Shown piece by piece: positions 55,195-63,273 of a stretch of 64,000 bases of DNA (position 1 is the stretch's first letter; each line of letters starts with the position of its first letter). Source of the DNA: Sphingopyxis panaciterrae. Lineage in GTDB: Bacteria > Pseudomonadota > Alphaproteobacteria > Sphingomonadales > Sphingomonadaceae. A model generated the notes under the pieces. It worked only from the letters and a program-made list of their open reading frames with translations, was not told where the DNA came from and did no database searches. The translations under genes and the position numbers were made by a program. The stretch is from positions 186,001 through 250,000 of the forward strand of contig NZ_JAASQN010000002.1 of NCBI RefSeq assembly GCF_011762125.1, in the 5' to 3' direction.

Positions 55195-55950
55195 TCAGCC
55201 CTGCTCGCGCCCTCCGAACAGGGATGCGGCCCGGTCTGCCGCCAGATCGACCTCGCCGAGATGGAGATAGCCGGGGTTGAAGGCCGCGAGCGCCGCGAGT
55301 TCGGCGAAATCGGGGATATAGAGGCGCAGGTTGCGAAGCTCGACCGCGCATCGCCGCCGCAATTCCTGCACCGTCCGGTTCACATGAACCTGCGTCAGCC
55401 CCGTCGCCTCGGCGAGCTGCCACTGGGTCAGCAGGAAATCGCATTCGCCGCCGCCCGACGCGGGCATCCCGCGCTGGCGGGCGAACAGCTCGCACATCAG
55501 CTGCGCGACCCGCTCGATCGCATTGCGCTGGCCGATGTTGATCGTCCATTCGCGCTGAATCGCCGCGGTGACGATCTCGCTCCAGCACAATGCCTGCGCC
55601 AGGTTCGGGCATTGGTCGAGCAGCGCCACCGCCTCCTGCCGCCCGATCTCCGCGACGGCGAGCCGCCGGACTGCCGACAGCGAATGATCGGCGCGGGCGA
55701 CGGTAAACAGGTCGAGGTCGCACGATTGCCCGGGCAGGACGAGCGCGAGTATCTGGCGCCGGCCATCGGGCAATTGCTTGTATTTCTGCGCCCAGCCCGA
55801 CAGGACGACACGCAGCGCCGCCGGACGTTCGCCTTCGCGCACAAGGTCGGCACCCTTCAGATAATCGCGCGCATTCCGGGCGAGGCTCGCCTCCCAGGTC
55901 ATTCGTTCGCGCGGGGTCAATAATCGATTCAAAATCTGGCTGAACGTCAC
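55195..55950 (-). CDS. Crp/Fnr-family transcriptional regulator
   Basis: This 251-residue regulator has a cyclic-nucleotide-binding-like fold (VREGERPAALRVVLSGWAQK, then PDGRRQILALVLPGQSCDLD) and a winged helix at the C-terminus (QLAEATGLTQVHVNRTVQEL). There is no Fnr-type N-terminal cysteine cluster. The GTG at 55950 was preferred because it follows a G-rich ribosome site and gives a typical N-terminus; 55902 is an alternative. It lies 140 bases downstream of the GH130 gene on the same strand. Confidence 0.87.
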   Translation of the reverse strand: MTFSQILNRLLTPRERMTWEASLARNARDYLKGADLVREGERPAALRVVLSGWAQKYKQLPDGRRQILALVLPGQSCDLDLFTVARADHSLSAVRRLAVAEIGRQEAVALLDQCPNLAQALCWSEIVTAAIQREWTINIGQRNAIERVAQLMCELFARQRGMPASGGGECDFLLTQWQLAEATGLTQVHVNRTVQELRRRCAVELRNLRLYIPDFAELAALAAFNPGYLHLGEVDLAADRAASLFGGREQG

Positions 55951-56090
55951 TCTGGAAACCCCCGCTATGAGGGCCTGATGTGCGGTGCGAAGACGTCCGA
56001 CATTCACACAGGTTAAGTTTGCAAATTCACCGCCGATTTTAGCGGCGCTCGTCGCAGCCCGGCGCCAGCGCGCCTGCCTTCGCGCCGCGA

Positions 56091-57413
56091 TCAGATCATC
56101 AGATCTACCAGATCGGATATCGTCGTGGTGGCAAAGCCGATCGCGCTGTCGGAGATGCCGTAAGGAATGAACAGCTCGTCGCCGACGGTCAGCGCGCCGC
56201 AGGTATAAACGACATTGGGGACATAGCCTTCGCGGTCGCTTTCCGCCGCCGTCAGGATCGGGCACGCGGTCCGGCCAAGCACGTGCGACGGGTCATCGCG
56301 ATCGAGCAGCGCGGCGCCGAGGCTGTATTTCCGCATCGCGCCGACGCCATGGGTCAGCAAAATCCACCCCGCGCCGCATTCGATCGGGCTGCCGCAATTG
56401 CCCATCTGGACGAACTCCCACGGGAAGGCGGGGCTGAGCAGCGGCCGCCCTTCATCGTCCCAGTCGGTCAGCGTGTCCGACGACAGCAAGGTGATATTCT
56501 TGCCATCCTGCCGGCCAATCATCAGATAGCGCCCGCCGATCTTGCGCGGGAACAGCGCCATACCCTTGTTGCGCGCCGCGCGCCCCGACAGCGGATCGAG
56601 GCAGAAGCTGGTGAAATCGCGCGTCCGCAGCAATTCGGACCGGATCGCGTGCCCCGAATAGGCGGTATAGGTCCCCAGATACTCGCGGCTGCCGTCGTCG
56701 TGGGTAAACTGGACGAGCCGCAAGTCCTCCAGCCCGTTGCGCTGCGCCTCGGTCATCGGGAACAACACGCTGTTCGAAATCGCACTACCCGGCTGGCGAT
56801 GCACCAGCGTTGCATCGTCAGGTTCCAGATGGTGCCGATCGTCGGGGACCGCCGCCATCGCCGGCCCCGATTGCGGCCACAGGCTGAAATCGCCGTCGGG
56901 GCCGATGATCCCCTCGCGAAACGCGACGGAGCTGATATGTCCCTCGCCCACCGCGCGCATCGACATCACGAATCGCAGCTGCTTCGGCCCAAGCCCGCTC
57001 TGATCGGGATGCGGCACGACGCTCGGGTTCATCAACGCAGCGGCGGCATAGCTGTATTCGTGGCAGAAATAGGCGCCGATCAGGCGCCGCTTGACCGGCG
57101 AGACATCCGTCTCGTCGAGTTCCAGATCCTCAGCAATCTCGGCAAATCGCCCGTCGAAAATGCGGCCGATCTGCCAGTGGCGTTCCGAAAAATCCTTCCA
57201 GACCAGATCGAGCTCGACCTCCGCCTGCTCCTCATCAAGGCGCAATATGTCGGCCACCAGCTGCGCCGCGCGCGACGGCTCCGACACGCTCGCCTGCCAG
57301 GCGAGATGGAACGGTCGCAGCACCACCCGCGATGGGTCGGCAGTCAGTTTTTCACGCAGGATACGCAGCGGCGAATGATCAGGTCTGCAAATCAGCATGG
57401 GCGATTTCGACAT
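56091..57413 (-). CDS. GH130-family beta-mannoside phosphorylase-like protein
   Basis: This 440-residue protein belongs to glycoside hydrolase family 130 (five-bladed propeller). Visible segments are ALMNPSVVPHPDQSG, YLGTYTAYSGHAIRSELLRT, RNKGMALFPRKIGGRYLMIG and LPNVVYTCGAL-like (YVPNVVYTCGALTVGDELFI). GH130 enzymes phosphorolyse beta-mannosides, releasing mannose-1-phosphate. There is no signal peptide, so it acts in the cytoplasm. Its start overlaps the GT4 gene end by 35 bases. The pair suggests synthesis and phosphorolytic turnover of one glycan (inference). Confidence 0.85.
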   Translation of the reverse strand: MSKSPMLICRPDHSPLRILREKLTADPSRVVLRPFHLAWQASVSEPSRAAQLVADILRLDEEQAEVELDLVWKDFSERHWQIGRIFDGRFAEIAEDLELDETDVSPVKRRLIGAYFCHEYSYAAAALMNPSVVPHPDQSGLGPKQLRFVMSMRAVGEGHISSVAFREGIIGPDGDFSLWPQSGPAMAAVPDDRHHLEPDDATLVHRQPGSAISNSVLFPMTEAQRNGLEDLRLVQFTHDDGSREYLGTYTAYSGHAIRSELLRTRDFTSFCLDPLSGRAARNKGMALFPRKIGGRYLMIGRQDGKNITLLSSDTLTDWDDEGRPLLSPAFPWEFVQMGNCGSPIECGAGWILLTHGVGAMRKYSLGAALLDRDDPSHVLGRTACPILTAAESDREGYVPNVVYTCGALTVGDELFIPYGISDSAIGFATTTISDLVDLMI

Positions 57414-59700
57414 CCTCTCTGGCGCCCCCCGACCAGAATAGGGTGTCCATCATTTGATAGGCAAGGTGAAATGCCAGCGTCGACTCGGCCCCGACGTTCG
57501 AATTGACGCCTTGCGGGGTCAGCCCGTCGCAACAGCGTCCCGTGCGCACCGATGCCAGCGGGACGCCGCGGTCGTTCGCGCCAAGGAACCAGCGGTAGGC
57601 GGCTTCGGCATATTCCCGCCACATCTTGGCGCCGGTCTTCTCGAACGCCGCCCCGCACGCGCCGATTGTCGCCCAGGCTTCGAGCGGCTGCTGGTCGAAG
57701 GGCAGCGTTTCGCCAGCCAGACCGAAGCCTTGGGAGCCTATGGCGCGGAAATGGCCGCCCGCAGCAGTCTGGCGGTCGCAGAGCCACTCGAGCATCCGCA
57801 GCCCCTTGCCGGACCAGTCAGCGCGGTCGCATCGGGCGCCCGCCCTGATCAACGCCTCGGGCAATCGCGCATTGTCATAGGCGAGCATCGGCTCGAACCA
57901 GTCCCACCCGGCGGTCTCGCCGGGGCTGGCCAGTCCATCCAGAAATGCCCCGCCCGTTTCGACCAGCGCGCGCGCGACCATATCGTCGGGGAAACGCGCC
58001 AGCAGTTCCTCCGCCCCGAGCGTTGCAAAGGCGATAGCGCGCGGACTTCTCACGTTCGCAAAACCCTCGCCCGCCCGACCGAACCAGCGGCGCCCCCATT
58101 CTCTCAATTCGTGCGAACGGGCATGCGCCGCGCAATGACCGAGTGCCCAGATCGCCCGCCCGTTGCTGTCGTCGGAGCCCCGCTCTTCCAGCCAACGCCG
58201 GTCGTAACCCATGAAATTGCGAAACCCTCGCACCTCATCGTTCCACGCATGCTGGATGAAACTGGCGAAGCGGAGCAGCTGCGCGTCGGTGGACGGGCCT
58301 TTTTCCATGCCGTTGAACAGCATCAGGGCGCGGGCATTGTCGTCGACGCAATAGCCGTGCGCGCGATCGGGAACGATCCCGCACCCATGCTGCAATATGC
58401 CGACATCGTCACACATCGCCCCGACACCATCGAGCGATGGGGCCGCCCGCCCGGCCTTGGAGGTGTATCTCGCACCGGCAACGACCTCGCCAACCAGTAT
58501 CGCGCTTTGCCGGATAATCTCCGGCCACGCGGTACGACGGCCGCGATCATAGGCGCGCGCCTGCAGTGCGCGCCGGTCGTCGGGCGACGCCAGCAGGGCG
58601 AGCACGGCGGCGGCGATCGCGTCGCTGCTGCCCCGCGGAACCAATATGCCGACGTCGTCCGCAAGCAGCTCGCGCGCATGAATGAACGGCGTCGACACGA
58701 CCGCCCGCCCCAGCGCGACGGCATAAGCAAGCGTGCCCGACGTCACCTGCGCCAGGTTCGGGTAAGGCGCGAGATAGATGTCGCAGATTTCGATCTGGTC
58801 GAGCAGTTCGGCGGTATCGAGGAAGCGATTCTCCCATGTGACGTTCGCGCCGACGCCCAGCTCTTCGGCCAGCGCCTTCAAGCTTTCGCGATAGGCTTCG
58901 CCCTCCGCCGCGACCAGATTGGGGTGCGTCGCCCCGACGATCCGGTAAAGGATATCGGGGTGCTCGGCCGCGATCACCGGAAGCGCGCGGATGGCGGTTT
59001 CCAGGCCCTTGCCTTGCCCCAGCAAGCCGAAGGTGGACAGCACCGGACGGGCGCCGATCGCCAATGTCTCGCGTAGCGGCGAATGCGCCACGAAATCCCG
59101 GACCGGCGTGCCATGTTCGATCAGCGTCACCGCGTCCGGCCCCGCCCCATAAATGTCGATCAGCGTTCGCCGCCCGAATTCGCTCATCACGATCAGACGC
59201 GACGCATGCGCGACGATATGGTCCATCACCCCCCGCTGGGCATCGCTCGGTTCGGCAAGCACGGTGTGAAACGTCACGATCAGCGGGACCGCGATCCGGT
59301 CGACAAGGTCGAGGATCAGCTCGCCCGCCGTGCCGCCGAAAATCCCGAACTCGTGCTGAAGCCAAACCGCATCGGCGCCGCTCCGTTCGATTGCCGCTGC
59401 CGCGTCGCGATATGACGCGCGATCCGCCGCGTCGATGTGCGCCGCAATCGCCGGGTCGCTGCCGGGTGATGCATCGGCGCGCATCGCATAGACATCGACC
59501 CCGATCTCGGGATTTTCGTGCGCGAGGTGATCATAGATATCGGCGGTATAGGTCGCGATGCCGCATTGGCGCGGCCGGAAACAGCCGATCAATGCGATGC
59601 GGGGCCCCGCCAGGCGCGGTGTGTCGGCAAGAGCCGCTCCGATATGAACATCCTCTTCGGGAAAGCGCGGGAGAAACTTGTCTTCAAAGTCATATTTCAT
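57379..59700 (-). CDS. GT4 glycosyltransferase fused to a C-terminal helical (toroid-like) domain
   Basis: This 773-residue protein has an N-terminal GT-B glycosyltransferase (about residues 35-400): IALIGCFRPRQCGIATYTAD, VWLQHEFGIFGG, STFGLLGQGKGLETAI and the sugar-nucleotide segment LAPYPNLAQVTSGTLAYAVA. A second half (about 420-770) is predicted helical with repeated W-rich stretches such as GRAIWALGHCAAHARSH and YRWFLGANDRG, resembling an alpha/alpha toroid glycosidase-like domain. No membrane helix is seen. The donor may be GDP-mannose, judging from the GH130 partner and the manC gene elsewhere in the window (inference). Confidence 0.85.
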   Translation of the reverse strand: MKYDFEDKFLPRFPEEDVHIGAALADTPRLAGPRIALIGCFRPRQCGIATYTADIYDHLAHENPEIGVDVYAMRADASPGSDPAIAAHIDAADRASYRDAAAAIERSGADAVWLQHEFGIFGGTAGELILDLVDRIAVPLIVTFHTVLAEPSDAQRGVMDHIVAHASRLIVMSEFGRRTLIDIYGAGPDAVTLIEHGTPVRDFVAHSPLRETLAIGARPVLSTFGLLGQGKGLETAIRALPVIAAEHPDILYRIVGATHPNLVAAEGEAYRESLKALAEELGVGANVTWENRFLDTAELLDQIEICDIYLAPYPNLAQVTSGTLAYAVALGRAVVSTPFIHARELLADDVGILVPRGSSDAIAAAVLALLASPDDRRALQARAYDRGRRTAWPEIIRQSAILVGEVVAGARYTSKAGRAAPSLDGVGAMCDDVGILQHGCGIVPDRAHGYCVDDNARALMLFNGMEKGPSTDAQLLRFASFIQHAWNDEVRGFRNFMGYDRRWLEERGSDDSNGRAIWALGHCAAHARSHELREWGRRWFGRAGEGFANVRSPRAIAFATLGAEELLARFPDDMVARALVETGGAFLDGLASPGETAGWDWFEPMLAYDNARLPEALIRAGARCDRADWSGKGLRMLEWLCDRQTAAGGHFRAIGSQGFGLAGETLPFDQQPLEAWATIGACGAAFEKTGAKMWREYAEAAYRWFLGANDRGVPLASVRTGRCCDGLTPQGVNSNVGAESTLAFHLAYQMMDTLFWSGGAREDVEIAHADLQT

Positions 59701-60044
59701 GGCCAGCCTCTTTTTCCGTTGCGGAACGTGCCTGCCTTGGTCGGCGCCTCGGCACTTTGCGCCTCATCTTCTCCCTAAAAACATCACCGCTGGCCGCGCG
59801 CTATGCCGTCCGCCATCGGTTTTCCTTCGATGTAGAAGGAGCGGCTGGCCCGCCCATGATGACGGGCCCAGCCTGACACATTGACCCCTGGCGCGCTGCC
59901 GGGTTCCCTCCTGCTGCGACGGTCCGGCTGTTTTTCGCCGCGACTTCAACATAGGTTATGATGATCGGCGGTACCCACGCCTGATGGCGCAACCGGCGCG
60001 GGCGCCTTGCGTTGCCTTTGCATGACCCCGATCGATTTTCCCTC
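59701..60044. other. Divergent promoter spacer between the GT4 and phosphatase genes
   Basis: This 344-base spacer separates two divergently transcribed units. It has no EcfG-type promoter on either strand that meets GGAAC-N16/17-CGTT. CCGTTGCGGAACG near 59716-59728 is a small palindrome, and GGCCCGCC/GACGGGCCC near 59847-59869 can pair. No gene is evident. Confidence 0.5.
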
Positions 60045-60806
60045 ATGACCCCGCGCTGGCCCTCGATCCTCTGGGTCGTCCGCCATGGCCAGAGCGCGGG
60101 CAATGTCGCGCGCGATGCCGCCGATGCCGCACGCGCTCATCGCATCGCGCTCGACCACCGCGACGTCGATGTCCCGCTGTCCGACCTCGGCAGCGAACAA
60201 TCGCGCGCGCTCGGCGAATGGTTTGGCGCGGGCGAAGAGAACGGCCGGCCCGAGGTCATGCTGGCGTCGCCCTATCTCCGCGCGGTCCAGACCGCCGAAA
60301 TATTCCGGGATGCTGGCGGCTGCGCGCCCGACGAGCGCATCTGCATCGACGAACGGCTTCGCGAAAAGGAATTCGGCATCCTCGACGGCCTCACCCGGTT
60401 CGGGATCGAGGCGGCGCATCCCGAACAGGCCGAATTTCGCAGCCTGCTGGGCAAATTCTATCACCGTCCGCCGGGCGGCGAGAGCTGGTGCGACGTCATT
60501 CTCCGGCTTCGTTCGCTGCTCGATACGGTGTCGCTCCATTATGGCGGGCGCCGCGTGATGATCGTCGCGCACCAGGTGGTCGTGCTCTGCCTGCGCACGA
60601 TCATCGAAAATCTTGGCGAAAAGGAGATTCTCGCCATCGACAAGGAAGGCGACGTCGCCAATTGCGCGATCACCGAATATCGCTTCGACCCCGCCGCCGG
60701 CCGCGACGGCAACCTGCTCCTTGCGCGCTATAATGTTACCGCGCCGATGAAGGGCGAGGTTCCCGTCACCCGCGAACCCGATGCGATGGTCGCCGCACGT
60801 GGCTGA
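60045..60806 (+). CDS. Histidine phosphatase superfamily protein
   Basis: This 253-residue protein has the phosphoglycerate-mutase-like active site VVRHGQSAGNVAR with the catalytic histidine, the arginine in ASPYLRAVQTAEIF and the second histidine in MIVAHQVVVLCLR. The substrate may be a sugar phosphate or phosphoester. The long insertion around HPEQAEFRSLLGKFY is not in small members. Its end overlaps the nnrD start by 8 bases. It is divergent from the GT4 gene. Confidence 0.88.
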   Translation: MTPRWPSILWVVRHGQSAGNVARDAADAARAHRIALDHRDVDVPLSDLGSEQSRALGEWFGAGEENGRPEVMLASPYLRAVQTAEIFRDAGGCAPDERICIDERLREKEFGILDGLTRFGIEAAHPEQAEFRSLLGKFYHRPPGGESWCDVILRLRSLLDTVSLHYGGRRVMIVAHQVVVLCLRTIIENLGEKEILAIDKEGDVANCAITEYRFDPAAGRDGNLLLARYNVTAPMKGEVPVTREPDAMVAARG

Positions 60807-61680
60807 TCCGGCCGCGCTCGACACCGGCTGGCTGAAGGCGCATCCGCTTCCCGCGCACGCCGACGACATCGACAAGAATGACCGCGGCAAACTGCTCGTG
60901 ATCGGCGGATCGCGCCGCGTCCCGGGTGGCATCGGCCTGACGGCGGAAGCGGCCTTTCGCGCCGGCGCAGGCAAGGTGACGATCGCGACCATCGCCGCGG
61001 CCGCGATTCCGCTCGGCCTCGCCTTTCCCGAATGCGCGGTGCTGGCGCTCGGCGAAACCGCGGAGGGGGAGATTGCCGCCAATCCGCCCGGCGCACTTCT
61101 CGCCGAGCTCGCATCCTACGACGCGCTGATCATCGGCCCGGCGATGACCGACGATACGGCCGCCGACGCCCTGCTAGCGCAGTTGCTTCCCGCGCTTCCC
61201 GACCGGATGTTTCTTTTGGTCGATGCGGCGGCCCTGCGGGCGGCGGGCAATCATCGGGAGACGCTGTCGCAGCGCGGCGCCCGCACCGTCTTCACGCCGC
61301 ATCAGGGCGAACTCGCCGCGATGCTGGGGATCGGGAAGGCCGCTGTCGACGCCGATCCGCTCGCCGCGCTCGAAACCGCAGCCGAACGTTTCGGCGGCGC
61401 CGTGATGGTAAAGGGCGCGACGAGCCACATCCGGGCGGGCGATGCCTGCCTCGCCTATGCCGGCGGCGGCATCGGCCTTGCAACCGGCGGCTCAGGCGAC
61501 GTGCTCGCGGGGTTGATCGGCGCGCTCGGGGCGCAGGGGCTGGCACCGCTGCAAGCCGCCGCATGGGGAACCTGGCTCCACGGTGAGGCGGGCCGCCGCC
61601 TTTCGGAAACCATGGGTCCGATCGGCTTCCTGGCGCGCGAGCTTCCCGCGCTGGTTCCGGGCCTGATGCGCGGCGTCTGA
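60799..61680 (+). CDS. nnrD: ADP/ATP-dependent NAD(P)H-hydrate dehydratase
   Basis: This repair enzyme dehydrates damaged NAD(P)H-hydrate. It has the ribokinase-like carbohydrate-kinase fold: KNDRGKLLVIGGSRRVPGGI, HQGELAAMLGIG and the anion-hole motif LATGGSGDVLAGLIGALGAQ. The protein is 293 residues and contains only the dehydratase domain; the epimerase domain NnrE is not attached. The GTG at 60799 is a likely start, with ATG at 60781 as the alternative. It is coupled to the histidine phosphatase gene. Confidence 0.9.
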   Translation: MADPAALDTGWLKAHPLPAHADDIDKNDRGKLLVIGGSRRVPGGIGLTAEAAFRAGAGKVTIATIAAAAIPLGLAFPECAVLALGETAEGEIAANPPGALLAELASYDALIIGPAMTDDTAADALLAQLLPALPDRMFLLVDAAALRAAGNHRETLSQRGARTVFTPHQGELAAMLGIGKAAVDADPLAALETAAERFGGAVMVKGATSHIRAGDACLAYAGGGIGLATGGSGDVLAGLIGALGAQGLAPLQAAAWGTWLHGEAGRRLSETMGPIGFLARELPALVPGLMRGV

Positions 61681-61697
61681 CGCAGAGGGAATGGCAA

Positions 61698-61723
61698 AAG
61701 GCCCCGCCTTGCGGCGGAGCCTT
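61698..61723 (-). terminator. Rho-independent terminator (minus strand)
   Basis: AAGGCCCCGCC and GGCGGAGCCTT form an 11-position stem (one mismatch) with loop TTGC. On the minus strand TTTT follows, so it ends a transcript from the DUF1989 side; on the plus strand it follows nnrD by 17 bases without a T-run. Confidence 0.65.
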
Positions 61724-61770
61724 CCGGTCTCATGAGCATATGGCTACGCTGAAGAGACGAGCCCAACAGG

Positions 61771-61795
61771 GCCGTTCCGGTTCGTGCGGAACGGC
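61771..61795. promoter_or_regulatory. Hairpin in the 3' region of the DUF1989 unit
   Basis: GCCGTTCCG and CGGAACGGC (9-base arms) flank GTTCGTG. The hairpin lies between the DUF1989 stop and the terminator at 61698-61723, in a structured 230-base region with no gene. It could be part of a 3'-derived RNA. Confidence 0.4.
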
Positions 61796-61916
61796 TGGAG
61801 TATCGCGATGATATGGCAGATCCGGCGGCCGTCAACCGCGTCAGGCGTCAATCGCGGGCGGTTTATTCGGCGAATATGATCTGCATCAAGATTGCGGAAA
61901 ACTCCGCCCCGCCGCG

Positions 61917-62507
61917 CTAAGGAATCCGGTCCTCGATCGCATAGTGGATCGGCTTGAAGCTGCCGCCGCAGCTGTCATAGGCCGAACAGGCGGTCAGCCC
62001 GATGACGAGATCGTCGAGCGCGCGCAGCCGGATATGATCGCCCGCTACGGTGCCGGGCTTCTCTACCCGGATCCGCCCCTGCGCATCCACCGGAACATTC
62101 ATGAAGATGTTGAAGGCGACCGGAATCGCGTCTGGCTCGACACCAAAGGGTGCGAGCGCCGCGGCGAGATTGCCGAAGCAGCCGCGATGGACCGGCTTGT
62201 CGGCATAAAAATGGCGAAAGGTCGCCTCGCTGCACGGGGTGAGCAGAAAATCATGCGTCCCGACGCTATCCTCGATGATTTCGAGCAGCGGATGGGAGCG
62301 GTTCGACCACAGCCGATTGCCGGCCGTCAGCCGGATCGTCTCCTCATAATCGAAGGTCCGCCCGTTCGAGAGCATTTCGCACGGATCGCCCTGCCGGCAC
62401 GCGATCAGATCGCTTACCTGCCCGCCTTCTGGATCGATGACGCGCAATATCTCGCCCTTGCCCAAGACGAACGCCGTGCCGCTGCGCGGTGGAATCTCGC
62501 GGATCAT
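61917..62507 (-). CDS. DUF1989 / urea carboxylase-associated family protein
   Basis: This 196-residue protein begins MIREIPPRSGTAFVLGKGEI and carries the family segments GGQVSDLIACR, DYEETIRLTAGNRLWSNRSH and CSAYDSCGGSFKPIHY. Family members accompany urea carboxylase or bind a metal through conserved cysteine/histidine; the exact reaction is not established here. The ATG overlaps the YqcI/YcgG stop by 4 bases, so the two are coupled. Confidence 0.85.
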   Translation of the reverse strand: MIREIPPRSGTAFVLGKGEILRVIDPEGGQVSDLIACRQGDPCEMLSNGRTFDYEETIRLTAGNRLWSNRSHPLLEIIEDSVGTHDFLLTPCSEATFRHFYADKPVHRGCFGNLAAALAPFGVEPDAIPVAFNIFMNVPVDAQGRIRVEKPGTVAGDHIRLRALDDLVIGLTACSAYDSCGGSFKPIHYAIEDRIP

Positions 62508-63229
62508 CCGGTGTCTCGCGGATCGCGAAAGGGACAGACCCATTCCTCGCCGACCAGCCGTCCGCTATATTGCGCGGCCTCGCTCGCCTCGCCGTGCCGC
62601 GCAAGCATCGGGTTGATGCTGCCCGCCAGCTTCGCATCGCGATCGAGGATCCGTTCGCGCATCCTTTCGTAACGCCCTTCGGCGCGAAGCTGCTCGAACT
62701 GGTCGTGCAGGTTGAAGACGAGCACCGGCCGCGAAAAGCGCCGCGCCGGACGCGAGGCACGCGGATGCAGGCCGACGACGAAAAACGCTTCACCGCCAAA
62801 GCTCAGCGAGAAATGCGGATTATCGGGATCGGCGCAGACCCGCGGATCATGCGGCAGCCCTTTCCACGCATCCTTGTCGCTGAGCGACTGGACACGGTCC
62901 CACAGCGCCGCCTCGAATTCCCGTTCGTCGAGGTCGCCAGGGCCATCGAAAATCACCGCCAGGCTTCGCAATCCCGACGGGTCGCGGCGATAGGCGGCCG
63001 CCCATTCGAGCAGCTCGCGATGAATGTCGAGGTCATTCCACCCGCTGGTGAGGTCGCGCGCCGGAACGATCTTCAGGCACCCGCTCGCCAAGGCGGCCTT
63101 CGCCCCCACGCATGGGAAATCCGGCGCGGTGATGAAGTCGGAAAAGGCGTCGGCGACAGGCGAAGCGGATCGGGGCGGCGGAAAGGCTTTCATGGAGCAG
63201 ACAACTTCCGACAAGCCGAAAGGCTTCAT
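62504..63229 (-). CDS. YqcI/YcgG family protein (GntA-like heme N-hydroxylase)
   Basis: This 241-residue protein has the YqcI/YcgG signatures APDFPCVGAKAAL, NPHFSLSFGGEAFFVVGLHP and PARRFSRPVLVFNLHDQFE. A family member, GntA, is a heme-dependent N-hydroxylase in guanitoxin synthesis, acting on a guanidino group. No other guanitoxin gene is seen, so a general N-hydroxylase or stress role is more likely. AGGAGG stands 5 bases before the ATG at 63229. It is followed by DUF1989 with a 4-base overlap. Confidence 0.85.
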   Translation of the reverse strand: MKPFGLSEVVCSMKAFPPPRSASPVADAFSDFITAPDFPCVGAKAALASGCLKIVPARDLTSGWNDLDIHRELLEWAAAYRRDPSGLRSLAVIFDGPGDLDEREFEAALWDRVQSLSDKDAWKGLPHDPRVCADPDNPHFSLSFGGEAFFVVGLHPRASRPARRFSRPVLVFNLHDQFEQLRAEGRYERMRERILDRDAKLAGSINPMLARHGEASEAAQYSGRLVGEEWVCPFRDPRDTG

Positions 63230-63273
63230 CGCGCCTCCTAATGCAGATCATGATTCCACACTTTTTCCCGGCG

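Noticed and set aside
61741..61800. CTGAAGA near 61749 as part of a hammerhead ribozyme core.
   Set aside because: The conserved GAAA strand and the stem arrangement are missing.
62504..63229. A guanitoxin biosynthesis gene cluster around the GntA-like gene.
   Set aside because: None of the other guanitoxin genes is present; only the family similarity supports a heme N-hydroxylase.
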